From positions 310,001 through 374,000 of the forward strand of contig CP066552.1 in the NCBI GenBank assembly GCA_016415585.1: a DNA stretch of 64,000 nt, in the 5' to 3' direction. The position numbers and the translations under genes are program-made. The DNA is from Pectobacterium carotovorum (GTDB taxonomy: Bacteria > Pseudomonadota > Gammaproteobacteria > Enterobacterales > Enterobacteriaceae). This document shows positions 43,948-52,672 of this stretch, piece by piece; position 1 is the stretch's first letter, and each line of letters opens with the position of its first letter. The notes under the pieces were generated by a model, which saw only the letters and a program-made list of their open reading frames with translations, ran no database searches and was not told where the DNA came from.

Positions 43948-44427
43948 ATGGCAAATATAATTTACGCGACTGTTAATGGTAAAAAACAGGGGCTTATTTC
44001 TGCTGGATGTTCAACTTTTAGCTCTATTGGTAATAAGTATCAAAATGGCCATGAAGATCAAATAATGGTATTGGCTTTTGAACATGGAATAACAAGAGAC
44101 CATAATGTTTCTCATGGGCCTATATCATTTGTCAAACCAATAGACAAGTCATCCCCACTATTTGGAATGGCTATATCTGATAATGAATATCTAGACATTG
44201 ATTTCTTTTTCTATAGAACCGCTTCTGGCGGTGGGCTGGAATTGTTTTATTCTGTGAAATTAATTGATGCCAATATAATTAGAGTGAATGTTGTATATCC
44301 TCATGCTATAAATCATTCCGACAATCAGCCAGAAGAAATTATTACATTTAGATATAAGTCTATTTCATGGTCACATGTTATAGCTGGAACATCTGGTTAT
44401 AGCATATGGACTGAAATGGGTGTTTGA
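43948..44427 (+). CDS. Type VI secretion Hcp family protein (orphan)
   Basis: The 159-residue protein begins MANIIYATVNGKKQGLISAG and contains GNKYQNGHEDQIMVLAFEHG and FVKPIDKSSPLFGMAISDNE, ending with SWSHVIAGTSGYSIWTEM. This pattern is typical of the Hcp proteins of enterobacteria. Hcp hexamers stack to form the type VI tube and carry effectors inside. AAAGGA lies 6 bases before the ATG. It is alone on the plus strand, with no other type VI structural gene nearby, and faces two minus-strand genes. It is AT-rich compared with its neighbours, which suggests transfer. Confidence 0.9.
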   Translation: MANIIYATVNGKKQGLISAGCSTFSSIGNKYQNGHEDQIMVLAFEHGITRDHNVSHGPISFVKPIDKSSPLFGMAISDNEYLDIDFFFYRTASGGGLELFYSVKLIDANIIRVNVVYPHAINHSDNQPEEIITFRYKSISWSHVIAGTSGYSIWTEMGV

Positions 44428-44439
44428 TTTTGTTTTTAT

Positions 44440-44464
44440 GGCAGGCGGATATTTAACGCCTGCC
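44440..44464. terminator. Stem-loop between convergent hcp and the membrane-protein gene
   Basis: GGCAGGCG and CGCCTGCC form a perfect 8-base-pair stem in the 48-base gap between two converging genes. No long T run follows in either direction, so it is a probable rather than certain terminator. Confidence 0.5.
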
Positions 44465-44475
44465 AGGTTATTTAG

Positions 44476-44811
44476 TTAAAACCAAAGACAGTTTCTGTAT
44501 TTTACAATAAAAAACCAAATCCAAACAAATAAAAAAACCAACAGCATTATATTTATTGAAATTATTCTAAATTTGTTGAAGGCTCCATATATAACAACAG
44601 GTGTTATTAATGCTAATGTGGCAATAGCAACAGTCTCTCTGTAATCATCAACTACTATTGCTCTTAATACATCGCAAACATTTTTTATTTCATCTCCATC
44701 TATAAACCATTCTTCTTTAAATACCCCTCCCATCATGCAAGTAATAATAACAAAAAATGAATATATAACCATTATGATGTTAATTGTGGATTTAATAATA
44801 TTATTATTCAT
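44476..44811 (-). CDS. Small AT-rich membrane protein, candidate immunity protein
   Basis: The 111-residue protein has three predicted membrane segments (about residues 8-28, 60-77 and 84-105) and an acidic loop between the first two. I do not recognise a family. Its start overlaps the end of the muramidase-like gene upstream by 8 bases, so the two are translated together. This arrangement, effector followed by overlapping membrane protein, is common for immunity proteins against cell-wall-attacking effectors; the function here is inferred from it alone. Confidence 0.6.
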   Translation of the reverse strand: MNNNIIKSTINIIMVIYSFFVIITCMMGGVFKEEWFIDGDEIKNVCDVLRAIVVDDYRETVAIATLALITPVVIYGAFNKFRIISINIMLLVFLFVWIWFFIVKYRNCLWF

Positions 44812-45520
44812 TGTTCATCCCGATTATTTTATAAATTACATTCTTTCTTTTAATAATAGTCCTTCCGTAAGAAGAGTAATCCCTTGAGGGATCACCGTTG
44901 GGGGCTTTAATAGATGATATGAAATCATCTTTTTTCCTTTCTATCCCTCTATTGTATCTAGATGCGGCTATTATTAATTGCTCATCGCTTATGTTTAAAG
45001 TATCTTTTATGTTAGGGTTGTCAAAAATTATTAATGATTTAAGATGTTTGGCAACAATGTTAATGTTAAAGTCATCATCTAATAAGCAATTGGATAATTG
45101 AAGTTGTTGTGTTGTTGATAATTTAGATGGGTCAATCCCTAGTGTTTCTGCTGCTGCTCTTAATTGAATAGCTAAACTACCGACAGAAGTTCTATTCGAT
45201 ATGGTGTTTCCGCTATTATTGAAATAATCTCTAATCTGATAATATTGTAAAACCCCGTATGCTTTAAATCTTTCCGGTGTTCCTGCTACTTCAGAGACAG
45301 CAACTCCAGCCAATAGTAACACTGGTATTTTTTCACGATGAGCATGGCTAATTATCTTATCCTTATTATACTGAAGATATGCGGCTTTATATGCCCACAA
45401 CCTAGGATTACCAGTGACATATCTTTCATCATCAGGAAGTAAATACCATAATCCAGCATCAATAAAATTCCATTTTGGGAATGTTGATGTTGAGTTTATA
45501 TCGCAAAACATATTTTTCAT
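44804..45520 (-). CDS. Muramidase/lytic-transglycosylase-like protein, candidate type VI effector
   Basis: The 238-residue protein has no signal peptide. It shows a lysozyme-like order of motifs: GVAVSEVAG with a candidate catalytic Glu at residue 77, TSVGSLAIQL at 111-120 and SRYNRG at 187-192, similar to motifs of soluble lytic transglycosylases. AAGGA is 7 bases before the ATG. It sits next to an orphan hcp (convergent) and a small membrane-protein gene that overlaps its end. I infer an effector that cuts peptidoglycan of rival cells. The lysozyme link is by motif only and needs structure prediction. Confidence 0.6.
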   Translation of the reverse strand: MKNMFCDINSTSTFPKWNFIDAGLWYLLPDDERYVTGNPRLWAYKAAYLQYNKDKIISHAHREKIPVLLLAGVAVSEVAGTPERFKAYGVLQYYQIRDYFNNSGNTISNRTSVGSLAIQLRAAAETLGIDPSKLSTTQQLQLSNCLLDDDFNINIVAKHLKSLIIFDNPNIKDTLNISDEQLIIAASRYNRGIERKKDDFISSIKAPNGDPSRDYSSYGRTIIKRKNVIYKIIGMNNE

Positions 45521-45625
45521 TCAACTATCCTTGTTTATGTGTACAGGGAATATTTATTATGCCACGAAGTGATCGAAAAACAATCTTGATATACCCGTAG
45601 TCATTAAGGGCAAAGCTTGCCTGTT

Positions 45626-45691
45626 GGCGGCACTGCGTAATTCGTGCTGATATCCCTAGATCCCTTTAAGACCGCGCTTTATTAGCGCGGT
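45626..45691 (+). repeat. 66-base direct repeat, right copy
   Basis: It is identical to 43654-43719. Sequence upstream (45606-45629) also matches tldD at 43592-43615 with two changes, so this copy is a tldD end that lost 42 bases between two GTCGGCG words. Here the stem is followed by an intact T run. The last bases overlap the end of aaeR. Confidence 0.95.
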
Positions 45692-45698
45692 TTTTTTT
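45671..45698 (+). terminator. Terminator, original tldD type
   Basis: ACCGCGCT and AGCGCGGT form an 8-base-pair stem followed by TTTTTTTT. It was probably the tldD terminator before the hcp insert arose. The aaeR stop codon (TAA on the minus strand, 45682-45684) lies in its loop and right arm. Confidence 0.9.
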
Positions 45699-46623
45699 CC
45701 TCGCTATGATTCTGTCGATAGCCCTGATACGTCAGGGCGACGTTTTTGAAGTATTCCGTCATGTAGTTAATGCAGACTTGTACTTTTAGCGGCAGGTTGT
45801 CTTTGCGGGTGTAGAGCGCGTAGACCGGGCGCGGGTCGGAGTGGTAGCGGTTGAACAGGATCTCAATTTCGCCGCGATTGATTTCGTCCACGATCCACAT
45901 GAGCGGCACGTACGCGATGCCCGCCCCAGCCTTGAGCCAGCGCACCAGCGTTTGCGGGTCGTTAGTGACAAAACGCCCTTGTGGTGTGACGCGGGTCGAA
46001 ATGCCTTCCGGGGCGATCAGCTCGAATTCGCTGTCGGGCCGTACGCTGTATTCCAGCCAGGAAAAATTCACCATATCTGCCGGTTTATCCGGCGTGCCGT
46101 GCTGTGCCAGATAGCTTTTTGCGGCACAGACGACCATCGGCATCGAGCCTAATCGTTTCGAGAACAGGCTGGAATCCTGTAGTGCACCGACGCGGATAAC
46201 GATATCCAGCCCGTCGGCAATCAGATCGGGAGCGGGAATGCCGGTGACCAGATTGACGGATAGACCGGGATATTCCTTCAGCATCGCGGCAGTCATGGTG
46301 GACAACACATTCTGTGCCATCGTGGAAGAACTACCGATGCGCAGCGTGCCGATCGGCGTGTTGTTGAAGGCATAAAGCTGCTCATGGACCTCATGCGCTT
46401 CATGCAGCATGCGGCGACAGCCGTGGTAGTAAATTTTCCCCGCCTCCGTCAAACCAATGCTGCGCGTACTGCGATTAAGCAGCTTAATCTGTAGCTCATC
46501 TTCAAGTTTGGTGACGGTCTGGCTGACGGCGGATACGCTCATCTGCAACTGGCGGGCGGCAGCGGTAAAAGAACCAAATTCCACCACGCGGGCAAATATC
46601 GACATACTCTTTAGTCTTTCCAT
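45682..46623 (-). CDS. aaeR: LysR-family regulator of aromatic-acid efflux
   Basis: The 313-residue protein has the N-terminal helix-turn-helix (FGSFTAAARQLQMSVSAVSQTVTKLE, quoted in parts: FGSFTAAARQLQ, SVSAVSQTVTKLE) and the C-terminal effector-binding domain. It resembles AaeR, which activates aaeXAB in response to p-hydroxybenzoic acid and related compounds. It diverges from aaeX, 334 bases away. The C-terminal residues EEKKPR are encoded up to a terminator stem; the stop lies in the hairpin. Confidence 0.93.
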   Translation of the reverse strand: MERLKSMSIFARVVEFGSFTAAARQLQMSVSAVSQTVTKLEDELQIKLLNRSTRSIGLTEAGKIYYHGCRRMLHEAHEVHEQLYAFNNTPIGTLRIGSSSTMAQNVLSTMTAAMLKEYPGLSVNLVTGIPAPDLIADGLDIVIRVGALQDSSLFSKRLGSMPMVVCAAKSYLAQHGTPDKPADMVNFSWLEYSVRPDSEFELIAPEGISTRVTPQGRFVTNDPQTLVRWLKAGAGIAYVPLMWIVDEINRGEIEILFNRYHSDPRPVYALYTRKDNLPLKVQVCINYMTEYFKNVALTYQGYRQNHSEEKKPR

Positions 46624-46641
46624 TATTCACTCTGGCTTAAA

Positions 46642-46657
46642 AGTGATTTAGATCACA
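46642..46657. promoter_or_regulatory. Candidate CRP site upstream of aaeR
   Basis: AGTGA, six bases, then TCACA matches the CRP half-site pair TGTGA-N6-TCACA at nine of ten positions. It lies 18 bases upstream of the aaeR start, in the aaeR-aaeX region. No other clear sites appear in 46660-46957. Confidence 0.5.
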
Positions 46658-46957
46658 CTATGTAGATAAGGTGATAATAAGCATCCATAATATAGCCTAT
46701 CCGGTGGTTCTGGGCAGAACAGAGCCATTCAATGATTGTGTTTATTTACCCAATTAGAGTAATACGCTGATTTCCCATCGTTAGTCAGCCCCTGCTGACA
46801 TCGCTATTCATCAGTTTAACGTTATCCCATCCGTTGGCTGCTCGCCTGCGGGATGAGGCTCTGTTGTCGGTGCTGAAAGGCCGCGCCAGACGACATAATT
46901 TACCACCCGGTAGCACACCTGCTCGCTACCGTTATCGACTAGAAAAAGGAAAAGAGG

Positions 46958-47161
46958 ATGAGTTCACTCCCGGTTATGGTGCTGTTCGGGCTGTCATTTC
47001 CCCCCGTATTTTTTGTCTTGCTGGTGTCGTTGACCCTGTTCTTTGTCGTGAACCGCCTGCTGCAACCGACGGGTATCTATGACTTCGTCTGGCACCCTGC
47101 GCTGTTTAACAGCGCGCTGTTCTGCTGTCTGTTTTATTTACTGTTCCGTTACGGTCTGTGA
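46958..47161 (+). CDS. aaeX: AaeX, small membrane protein (DUF1656)
   Basis: The 67-residue protein has two hydrophobic segments (about residues 8-30 and 45-65) and the motif [19 protein letters not shown] typical of AaeX. It is encoded just upstream of aaeA; the stop is 7 bases before the aaeA start. The start ATG has AAAGAGG directly upstream. Its role in the AaeAB efflux system is not known. Gene length and order are as in E. coli. Confidence 0.95.
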   Translation: MSSLPVMVLFGLSFPPVFFVLLVSLTLFFVVNRLLQPTGIYDFVWHPALFNSALFCCLFYLLFRYGL

Positions 47162-47168
47162 GGTGTCT

Positions 47169-48134
47169 GTGAAAGCTTTCTTTTTACCCTTGTTTAGACA
47201 GCAGGCCGTGCTGATCAAAAAACTGAGCCGCGTGGTCATCACGCTGGTGATTGTGCTGTGTGCGATTGTGGCAATCTTCCGTGTCTGGGCGTTCTATACC
47301 GAATCTCCCTGGACGCGTGATGCCAAATTTACGGCAGATGTGGTGGCGATCGCGCCAGATGTCAGCGGGTTATTGACCGATGTTCGCGTCACTGACAATC
47401 AGCTGGTAAACAAAGGTGATGTGCTGTTTGTCATCGACCAGCCGCGCTACCACCAGGCCGTGGCGCAGGCGGAAGCGGATGTTGCCTACTATCAGGCGCT
47501 GGTGACGGAAAAACGCCGGGAATCCGGTCGTCGGGCGCGGCTGGGCATCAGTGCGATGTCGCAGGAAAATATTGATCAGTCCAGTAATGCATTGGAAACC
47601 GCCACGCACCAGCTTGCTAAAGCACAGGCGGTACTATCGCTGGCAAAACTGGAACTGGAACGCACCGTGGTACGTGCCCCTGCTGACGGCTGGGTGACCA
47701 ATCTGCATGTGCAGAGCGGTGAGTTTATCGAACGCGGTAATACGGCGGTGGCGCTGGTGAAAAAGGATTCGTTTTACCTGCTGGCGTACATGGAAGAGAC
47801 CAAACTTGAAGGCGTTCGCCGTGGCTATCGTGCGGAAATTACGCCGCTTGGTAGCGAAAAGATATTCTACGGAACGGTGGATAGCGTGGCGGCTGGGGTC
47901 AATAACAGCAGCAACAGTGCGAACACGAAAGGCCTGGCTAACGTGGACTCCAATCTGGAATGGGTGCGTTTGGCGCAGCGCGTGCCGGTAAAAATCCGTC
48001 TCGATCGACAAATGGGCGATCTCTATCCGGCTGGCACGACGGCCACCGTAGTGATCACCGGCGAGCAGGTCAACAACGACAAAAAACCGTCGCCGCTCAT
48101 TCGCCTGCTTTATCGCCTGCGTGAGTTTGGCTAA
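47169..48134 (+). CDS. aaeA: p-Hydroxybenzoic acid efflux, membrane-fusion subunit
   Basis: I chose the GTG start at 47169, with GAGG six bases upstream, giving 321 residues. The protein has one N-terminal membrane anchor, a lipoyl/HlyD domain split by an alpha hairpin, and the motif [22 protein letters not shown] (read in two parts: [25 protein letters not shown]). AaeA bridges AaeB to the outer-membrane channel and exports aromatic carboxylic acids. In a plant pathogen this could remove plant phenolic compounds. It sits in aaeXAB. Confidence 0.95.
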   Translation: MKAFFLPLFRQQAVLIKKLSRVVITLVIVLCAIVAIFRVWAFYTESPWTRDAKFTADVVAIAPDVSGLLTDVRVTDNQLVNKGDVLFVIDQPRYHQAVAQAEADVAYYQALVTEKRRESGRRARLGISAMSQENIDQSSNALETATHQLAKAQAVLSLAKLELERTVVRAPADGWVTNLHVQSGEFIERGNTAVALVKKDSFYLLAYMEETKLEGVRRGYRAEITPLGSEKIFYGTVDSVAAGVNNSSNSANTKGLANVDSNLEWVRLAQRVPVKIRLDRQMGDLYPAGTTATVVITGEQVNNDKKPSPLIRLLYRLREFG

Positions 48135-48142
48135 GTGAGGCG

Positions 48143-50134
48143 ATGATGAAAACCCCGTCGTTGACAGTATCCAGATTCTATACCACACCGAAGTTTGCGC
48201 GTTTTCGCTTTGCCTTCAAGCTGAGCTTTGCGATTGTGCTGTCCCTGTTTCTGGGCTTCCACCTCCAGTTGGAAACGCCGCGCTGGTCGGTGCTGACGGC
48301 CGCGATTGTCGCCGCTGGGCCGGCGTTCGCTGCGGGCGGTGAACCGTTTTCTGGCGCGATCCGTCATCGTGGTATTCTGCGTATTATTGGTACGTTTATC
48401 GGCTGTATCGGTGCACTTGTCATCATTATCGCTACCGTTCGTGCACCTGTCGTGATGTTGATGCTGTGCTGTATTTGGGCAGGGCTCTGCACCTGGGTTT
48501 CCTCGCTGGTTAAAGTCGAAAACGCCTATATCTTCGGGCTGGCGGGTTATACCGCGCTGATTATTATTGTATCGACGCAGGGAACGCCGTTGCTGACGCC
48601 GCAGTTTGCCGTGGAACGCTGTAGCGAGATTGTGCTGGGCATCGTCTGTGCCATTTTGGCGGATTTACTGTTTTCGCCACGTTCGATCAAGCAGGATGTT
48701 GACCGTAGCATCGGTGAACTGCTGGTGGATCAGTATCGGCTACTGCAACTCAGCATGAGCGGGGCGGAGAAAGAAGCGATAGACGCGGCATGGCACGCGC
48801 TGGTGCGTAAAACGACCGCGCTGAACGGCATGCACAGCAGTCTGATGCTGGAGTCTTCACGCTGGCAGAACAGCAATCGCCGCTTAACATCGCTGCATAC
48901 GCAATCGCTCACGATGATCACACAGGCGTGTGAAACCTACCTGATGTTGCAGGATGTCCCGCCCCCCGTAAAAAGCAGCCTGAAACTGGTGTTGGATCAG
49001 CCTGTTGAGTCGCTCCGCGATGTGCATTGCCGTGTGAAAGCATTACGCCATCTGATTGCAGCGGATAGCCGTGGCGTGCCGCCTACGTTGGTCAGTTGGG
49101 TTGGCGCGGCAACGCGCTATCTGCTGCTGGCGAAGGGCGTACAGACCAACGGACGCATTAGTACGATAGAAGCTGACGTGCTGAATAGCGAGGTGGAAAT
49201 TAAAGCGCCTTCGGCTGAAACCCATCATGCCATGATCAACGGTTTACGCACTGGCGTGGCGACGGCGCTGGGCTGCCTGTTCTGGCTAAGCACCGGCTGG
49301 ACTTCCGGCAGTGTGTGTATGGTGATGATTGCGGTGGTGACGTCGCTTGCCATGCGTTTGCCGAATCCACAGATGATGGCGAAGGATTTTCTTTTTGGGA
49401 CGATCTACGCGCTGCCGCTGGGCGCATTGATGTTCATGTTTATCCTGCCGTCAACGCAGCAAAGCATGCTGCTGCTGTGCCTGAGTCTGGGGGCGATGGC
49501 TTTCTTCCTCGGGCTTGAGGTACAAAAGCGTCGGCTGGGCTCGCTGGGTGCATTGGCCAGCACGATCAATATCCTGGTGCTGGATAACCCGATGACGTTC
49601 AACATTAGCCAGTTCCTGGACAGCGCGATCGGCCAGATCATCGGCTGTTTCCTGGCACTGATGGTGATCCTGCTGATCCGGGATAACACCAAAGCACACA
49701 CGGGGAGAACGCTGTTGAATCGCTTTGTGTATGGTGCCGTCTCGGCCCTGACGACCAACACCGCGCGGCGAAAAGAAAATCACCTGCCAGCTCTGTATCA
49801 ACAGCTGTTCCTGCTGCTGAGCCGCTTCCCTGACGACATTGCCAAGTATCGCCTTGCGCTATGGCTGATCATCATGCACCAACGTTTGAGAACGCTGAAT
49901 ATTCCGCAAAACGCGGCGCTGTCTGCCTTTCATCGTCAGATTCGTGCAACCGCGGAGCAGGTGATTTCAGCTCGGCGCGATACTACGCGCAGCCGCTATT
50001 TCACACAGCTGTTGGGCGAGCTTGAACGTTATCAGCAGATGCTGACAGAACAGCAACTTCCCCCGAGCGTGACGGCGCCTGTAGGGCGATTAACCGGGAT
50101 TCTGCGTGATTATCAGCATGCGCTAAGCCGCTAA
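48143..50134 (+). CDS. aaeB: p-Hydroxybenzoic acid efflux, inner-membrane subunit
   Basis: The 663-residue protein of the FUSC/aromatic-acid exporter family has two membrane blocks of about five to six segments each. One is near the N terminus ([23 protein letters not shown] region), the other in the second half ([23 protein letters not shown] region). AaeB carries the substrate, with AaeA, across the envelope. Two start codons are in tandem; the second at 48146 has equally good spacing. It starts 8 bases after aaeA, and is the last gene of aaeXAB. Confidence 0.95.
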   Translation: MMKTPSLTVSRFYTTPKFARFRFAFKLSFAIVLSLFLGFHLQLETPRWSVLTAAIVAAGPAFAAGGEPFSGAIRHRGILRIIGTFIGCIGALVIIIATVRAPVVMLMLCCIWAGLCTWVSSLVKVENAYIFGLAGYTALIIIVSTQGTPLLTPQFAVERCSEIVLGIVCAILADLLFSPRSIKQDVDRSIGELLVDQYRLLQLSMSGAEKEAIDAAWHALVRKTTALNGMHSSLMLESSRWQNSNRRLTSLHTQSLTMITQACETYLMLQDVPPPVKSSLKLVLDQPVESLRDVHCRVKALRHLIAADSRGVPPTLVSWVGAATRYLLLAKGVQTNGRISTIEADVLNSEVEIKAPSAETHHAMINGLRTGVATALGCLFWLSTGWTSGSVCMVMIAVVTSLAMRLPNPQMMAKDFLFGTIYALPLGALMFMFILPSTQQSMLLLCLSLGAMAFFLGLEVQKRRLGSLGALASTINILVLDNPMTFNISQFLDSAIGQIIGCFLALMVILLIRDNTKAHTGRTLLNRFVYGAVSALTTNTARRKENHLPALYQQLFLLLSRFPDDIAKYRLALWLIIMHQRLRTLNIPQNAALSAFHRQIRATAEQVISARRDTTRSRYFTQLLGELERYQQMLTEQQLPPSVTAPVGRLTGILRDYQHALSR

Positions 50135-50273
50135 CCTCGGTGGGCGAGATGGTGCGATAACACTAACGATTAATCCGAGAGTGCCTCAGGCCGCGCCCAT
50201 CCCTTCTATACTGAATTATCCATAGCTTCCCTCATAACGTCATGGAATATGACCCTTTTCAGGAGGTAACACG

Positions 50274-51728
50274 ATGTCAGGACAAAATTTGCAGAGTCAT
50301 GAACTGTTCAAAACGGGCTACTTTGCTGCGGGGAAATGGCAGCAGAGCGGCGCGACCTTCGAGGTTGTGAATCCGGCGACGGGTGAATCGATTGCCAGCG
50401 TGGCGAAAGCGGGAAAAAAAGAGACGCAGGCGGCGATTGATGCAGCCTATGCCGCTTTTCCTGCCTGGAAGCGTAAAACCGCGAAGGAACGGTCTGAAAT
50501 TCTGTATCGCTGGTACGAACTGATTCTGGAAAATAAACGCTATCTGGCGGAGTTGATGACCGCTGAGCAGGGTAAGCCAGTGCAGGAAGCCGAAGGCGAA
50601 GTCGTCTACGCGGCGAATTTCATCCAGTGGTTTGCTGAGCAGGGAAAACGGGCTAACGGTGAGATTATTCCGCCTGCGAAACCCGGATCGAAGATTTACG
50701 CCACGCGTGAACCCGTTGGCGTCGTTGTCGCTATTACACCGTGGAATTTCCCGCTGGCGATGCTGACGCGTAAGCTGGGGCCGGCGTTGGCCGCGGGGTG
50801 TACCGGCGTCATCAAACCTGCGAACAACACGCCGCTGTCTGCGTTTGCGCTGTTGGCGCTGGCACAGCAGGCGGGTGTGCCGGATGGCGTACTCAACGGT
50901 GTGGCGGGCGACACGCAGGCGATTAGCGATACCGTCATGGCGAGCGATAAAGTGCGCAAAATTTCCTTCACTGGTTCGACAGAAGTAGGGAAAACGCTGG
51001 TGCGCAACGCCGCAGATACGATGAAGAAAGTGTCGATGGAGCTGGGTGGCAACGCGCCTTATATCGTGTTTGATGATGCAGATATTCAGGCTGCGGTGAA
51101 AGGCGCGATCGCTAATCGCTTCCGCAATGCGGGTCAAGTCTGCGTCAGCGCTAACCGATTTTATATTCAGGACGGCGTCTACGATGAGTTTGTCTCTCTG
51201 CTCGCGGAAGAAGTGAAGAAGTTGAAGGTCGGCAACGGTATGGATGACGGCGTCGTGCTCGGTCCGCTGATTGATGATGCTGCCGTTGAGAAGGTGGAAA
51301 AGCACGTCAATGACGCGGTGGAAAAGGGAGGCAAGGCGCTTGTTGGTGGTAAACGGCACAAGCTGGGCCACAGCTTCTTTGAGCCGACGGTGATTATTGA
51401 TGCCAACGAAGCGATGCTGCTGGCGCAGGAAGAAACGTTTGGTCCGGTTGCTCCCTGTTTCCGTTTCAAAACGGAAGAAGAAGTGATTCAGCGCGCCAAC
51501 AATACGCCATTTGGTCTGGCGGCTTACTTCTACAGCCAGAATTTGCAGCGTGTGTTCCGCGTGGCAGAAGCGTTGGAGAGCGGCATGATTGGCATTAACG
51601 AATGCGCGGTTTCAACCGAGTTAGCACCCTTCGGCGGTGTGAAAGAGTCAGGATTAGGCCGCGAAGGCTCTGTTCTGGGGCTGGATGAGTTTCTGGAAGT
51701 GAAAACCTGGCATCTGGGTGGGTTGTAA
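50274..51728 (+). CDS. gabD: Succinate-semialdehyde dehydrogenase
   Basis: The 484-residue aldehyde dehydrogenase has the NAD(P) loop ITPWNFP at 154-160, SFTGSTEVGK at 231-240, the catalytic Glu in MELGGN (residue 256) and the catalytic Cys in NAGQVC (residue 290). It resembles GabD, which oxidises succinic semialdehyde from GABA to succinate. A strong AGGAGG lies 8 bases before the start. It is a single gene here, without gabT or gabP, so regulation cannot be read from context. The exact substrate is inferred. Confidence 0.9.
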   Translation: MSGQNLQSHELFKTGYFAAGKWQQSGATFEVVNPATGESIASVAKAGKKETQAAIDAAYAAFPAWKRKTAKERSEILYRWYELILENKRYLAELMTAEQGKPVQEAEGEVVYAANFIQWFAEQGKRANGEIIPPAKPGSKIYATREPVGVVVAITPWNFPLAMLTRKLGPALAAGCTGVIKPANNTPLSAFALLALAQQAGVPDGVLNGVAGDTQAISDTVMASDKVRKISFTGSTEVGKTLVRNAADTMKKVSMELGGNAPYIVFDDADIQAAVKGAIANRFRNAGQVCVSANRFYIQDGVYDEFVSLLAEEVKKLKVGNGMDDGVVLGPLIDDAAVEKVEKHVNDAVEKGGKALVGGKRHKLGHSFFEPTVIIDANEAMLLAQEETFGPVAPCFRFKTEEEVIQRANNTPFGLAAYFYSQNLQRVFRVAEALESGMIGINECAVSTELAPFGGVKESGLGREGSVLGLDEFLEVKTWHLGGL

Positions 51729-51825
51729 TCTGAGATGCTGTCGCGATCGGAATGGATCGTGAGCTCAACGAGCTACCGATAATACATGGGATGAGTGAGG
51801 CATACTCCTCATCCCACGATCGCCG

Positions 51826-52377
51826 TTAGTCTGTTGTCTCAGCCAGTTCGCGCAGATACTGGAAGATCTGGCGGGCGGATTTCGGCGGCTTATTCGTCGC
51901 TTTCTCTTTCTGCGCATTACGCACCAGAGAACGCAACTGCTGACGGTCAGCGTGAGGATACAGCGCCAGAATATCGGGGACCACATCGTCACCCTCTTCA
52001 ATCAGACGGTCGCGCAGCTGTTCCAGTTTGTGGAATAACGCCACCTGCTGATTATGACGGTTGTTCAGCTTATCCAGCGCGGTTTGGATCGGCTCTGGAT
52101 CGCGGGCGCGCAGCATTTTACCAATCAGCTGCAGCTGGCGGCGGCGGCCTTCTTTCTTGATCCGCTGCGCCAGTTCCACTGCCGCACGCAGATCGTCGTC
52201 CAACGGGATCTTCTCCAGGGCGTTCTTGCCCAGCTCGACCAGTTCCGCGCCGAGATCTTTCAGCGCTTCGGCATCGCGCTTTATTTCACTTTTGCTGACC
52301 CAGATAATTTCATCATCTTCGTCGTCTTCTTGGTTATCGGGGGCGTCGTTCAGCCAGTCTTCGTATTTTTGCTTCAT
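51826..52377 (-). CDS. darP: Ribosome biogenesis protein DarP (YjgA, DUF615)
   Basis: The 183-residue helical, highly charged protein begins [31 protein letters not shown] (read in parts: [24 protein letters not shown]). It ends with arginine- and lysine-rich helices. It is the YjgA family, which acts late in 50S assembly. It is divergent from pmbA, with a 295-base gap that holds a short ERIC derivative. This pairing is the same as in E. coli (yjgA-pmbA). Confidence 0.94.
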   Translation of the reverse strand: MKQKYEDWLNDAPDNQEDDEDDEIIWVSKSEIKRDAEALKDLGAELVELGKNALEKIPLDDDLRAAVELAQRIKKEGRRRQLQLIGKMLRARDPEPIQTALDKLNNRHNQQVALFHKLEQLRDRLIEEGDDVVPDILALYPHADRQQLRSLVRNAQKEKATNKPPKSARQIFQYLRELAETTD

Positions 52378-52551
52378 GGTTGGCTCCTAAAAAGTGTCCA
52401 GGAGCAATTCGTAACGCTACGTGTAGCGGCTCCGGGATGGTGAACAGCGTGCCCACCAGAAAAAAGAGGCTGATACTAACAGGTTTGGGCTTTGTGCGAA
52501 ATTGTCCGTAGATCCTGTTAGACTAGAAAGCATTATGCTACACCATTTTAT

Positions 52552-52606
52552 GCTCGTCATACTTCACGTTACCTGTGTGTTGGCTGCGCGAAGTATATAG
52601 AGTATA
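52552..52606. repeat. Short ERIC derivative
   Basis: GCTCGTCATACTTCACG, then TGTGTGTTGGCTGC and the closing end GAGTATA show an ERIC left arm joined directly to the right terminus. It is about 55 bases long, so the core is deleted. It lies between darP and pmbA. Confidence 0.6.
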
Positions 52607-52672
52607 CGCCCCTTTTGTGCTCGTTGCGGGGATGATGATGGTGAGCTTTCTTCCACTCATTATGGCAGAACA

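Noticed and set aside
50277..51371. Long antisense frame of 364 codons opposite gabD
   Set aside because: It mirrors the codon bias of gabD and has no recognisable motifs.
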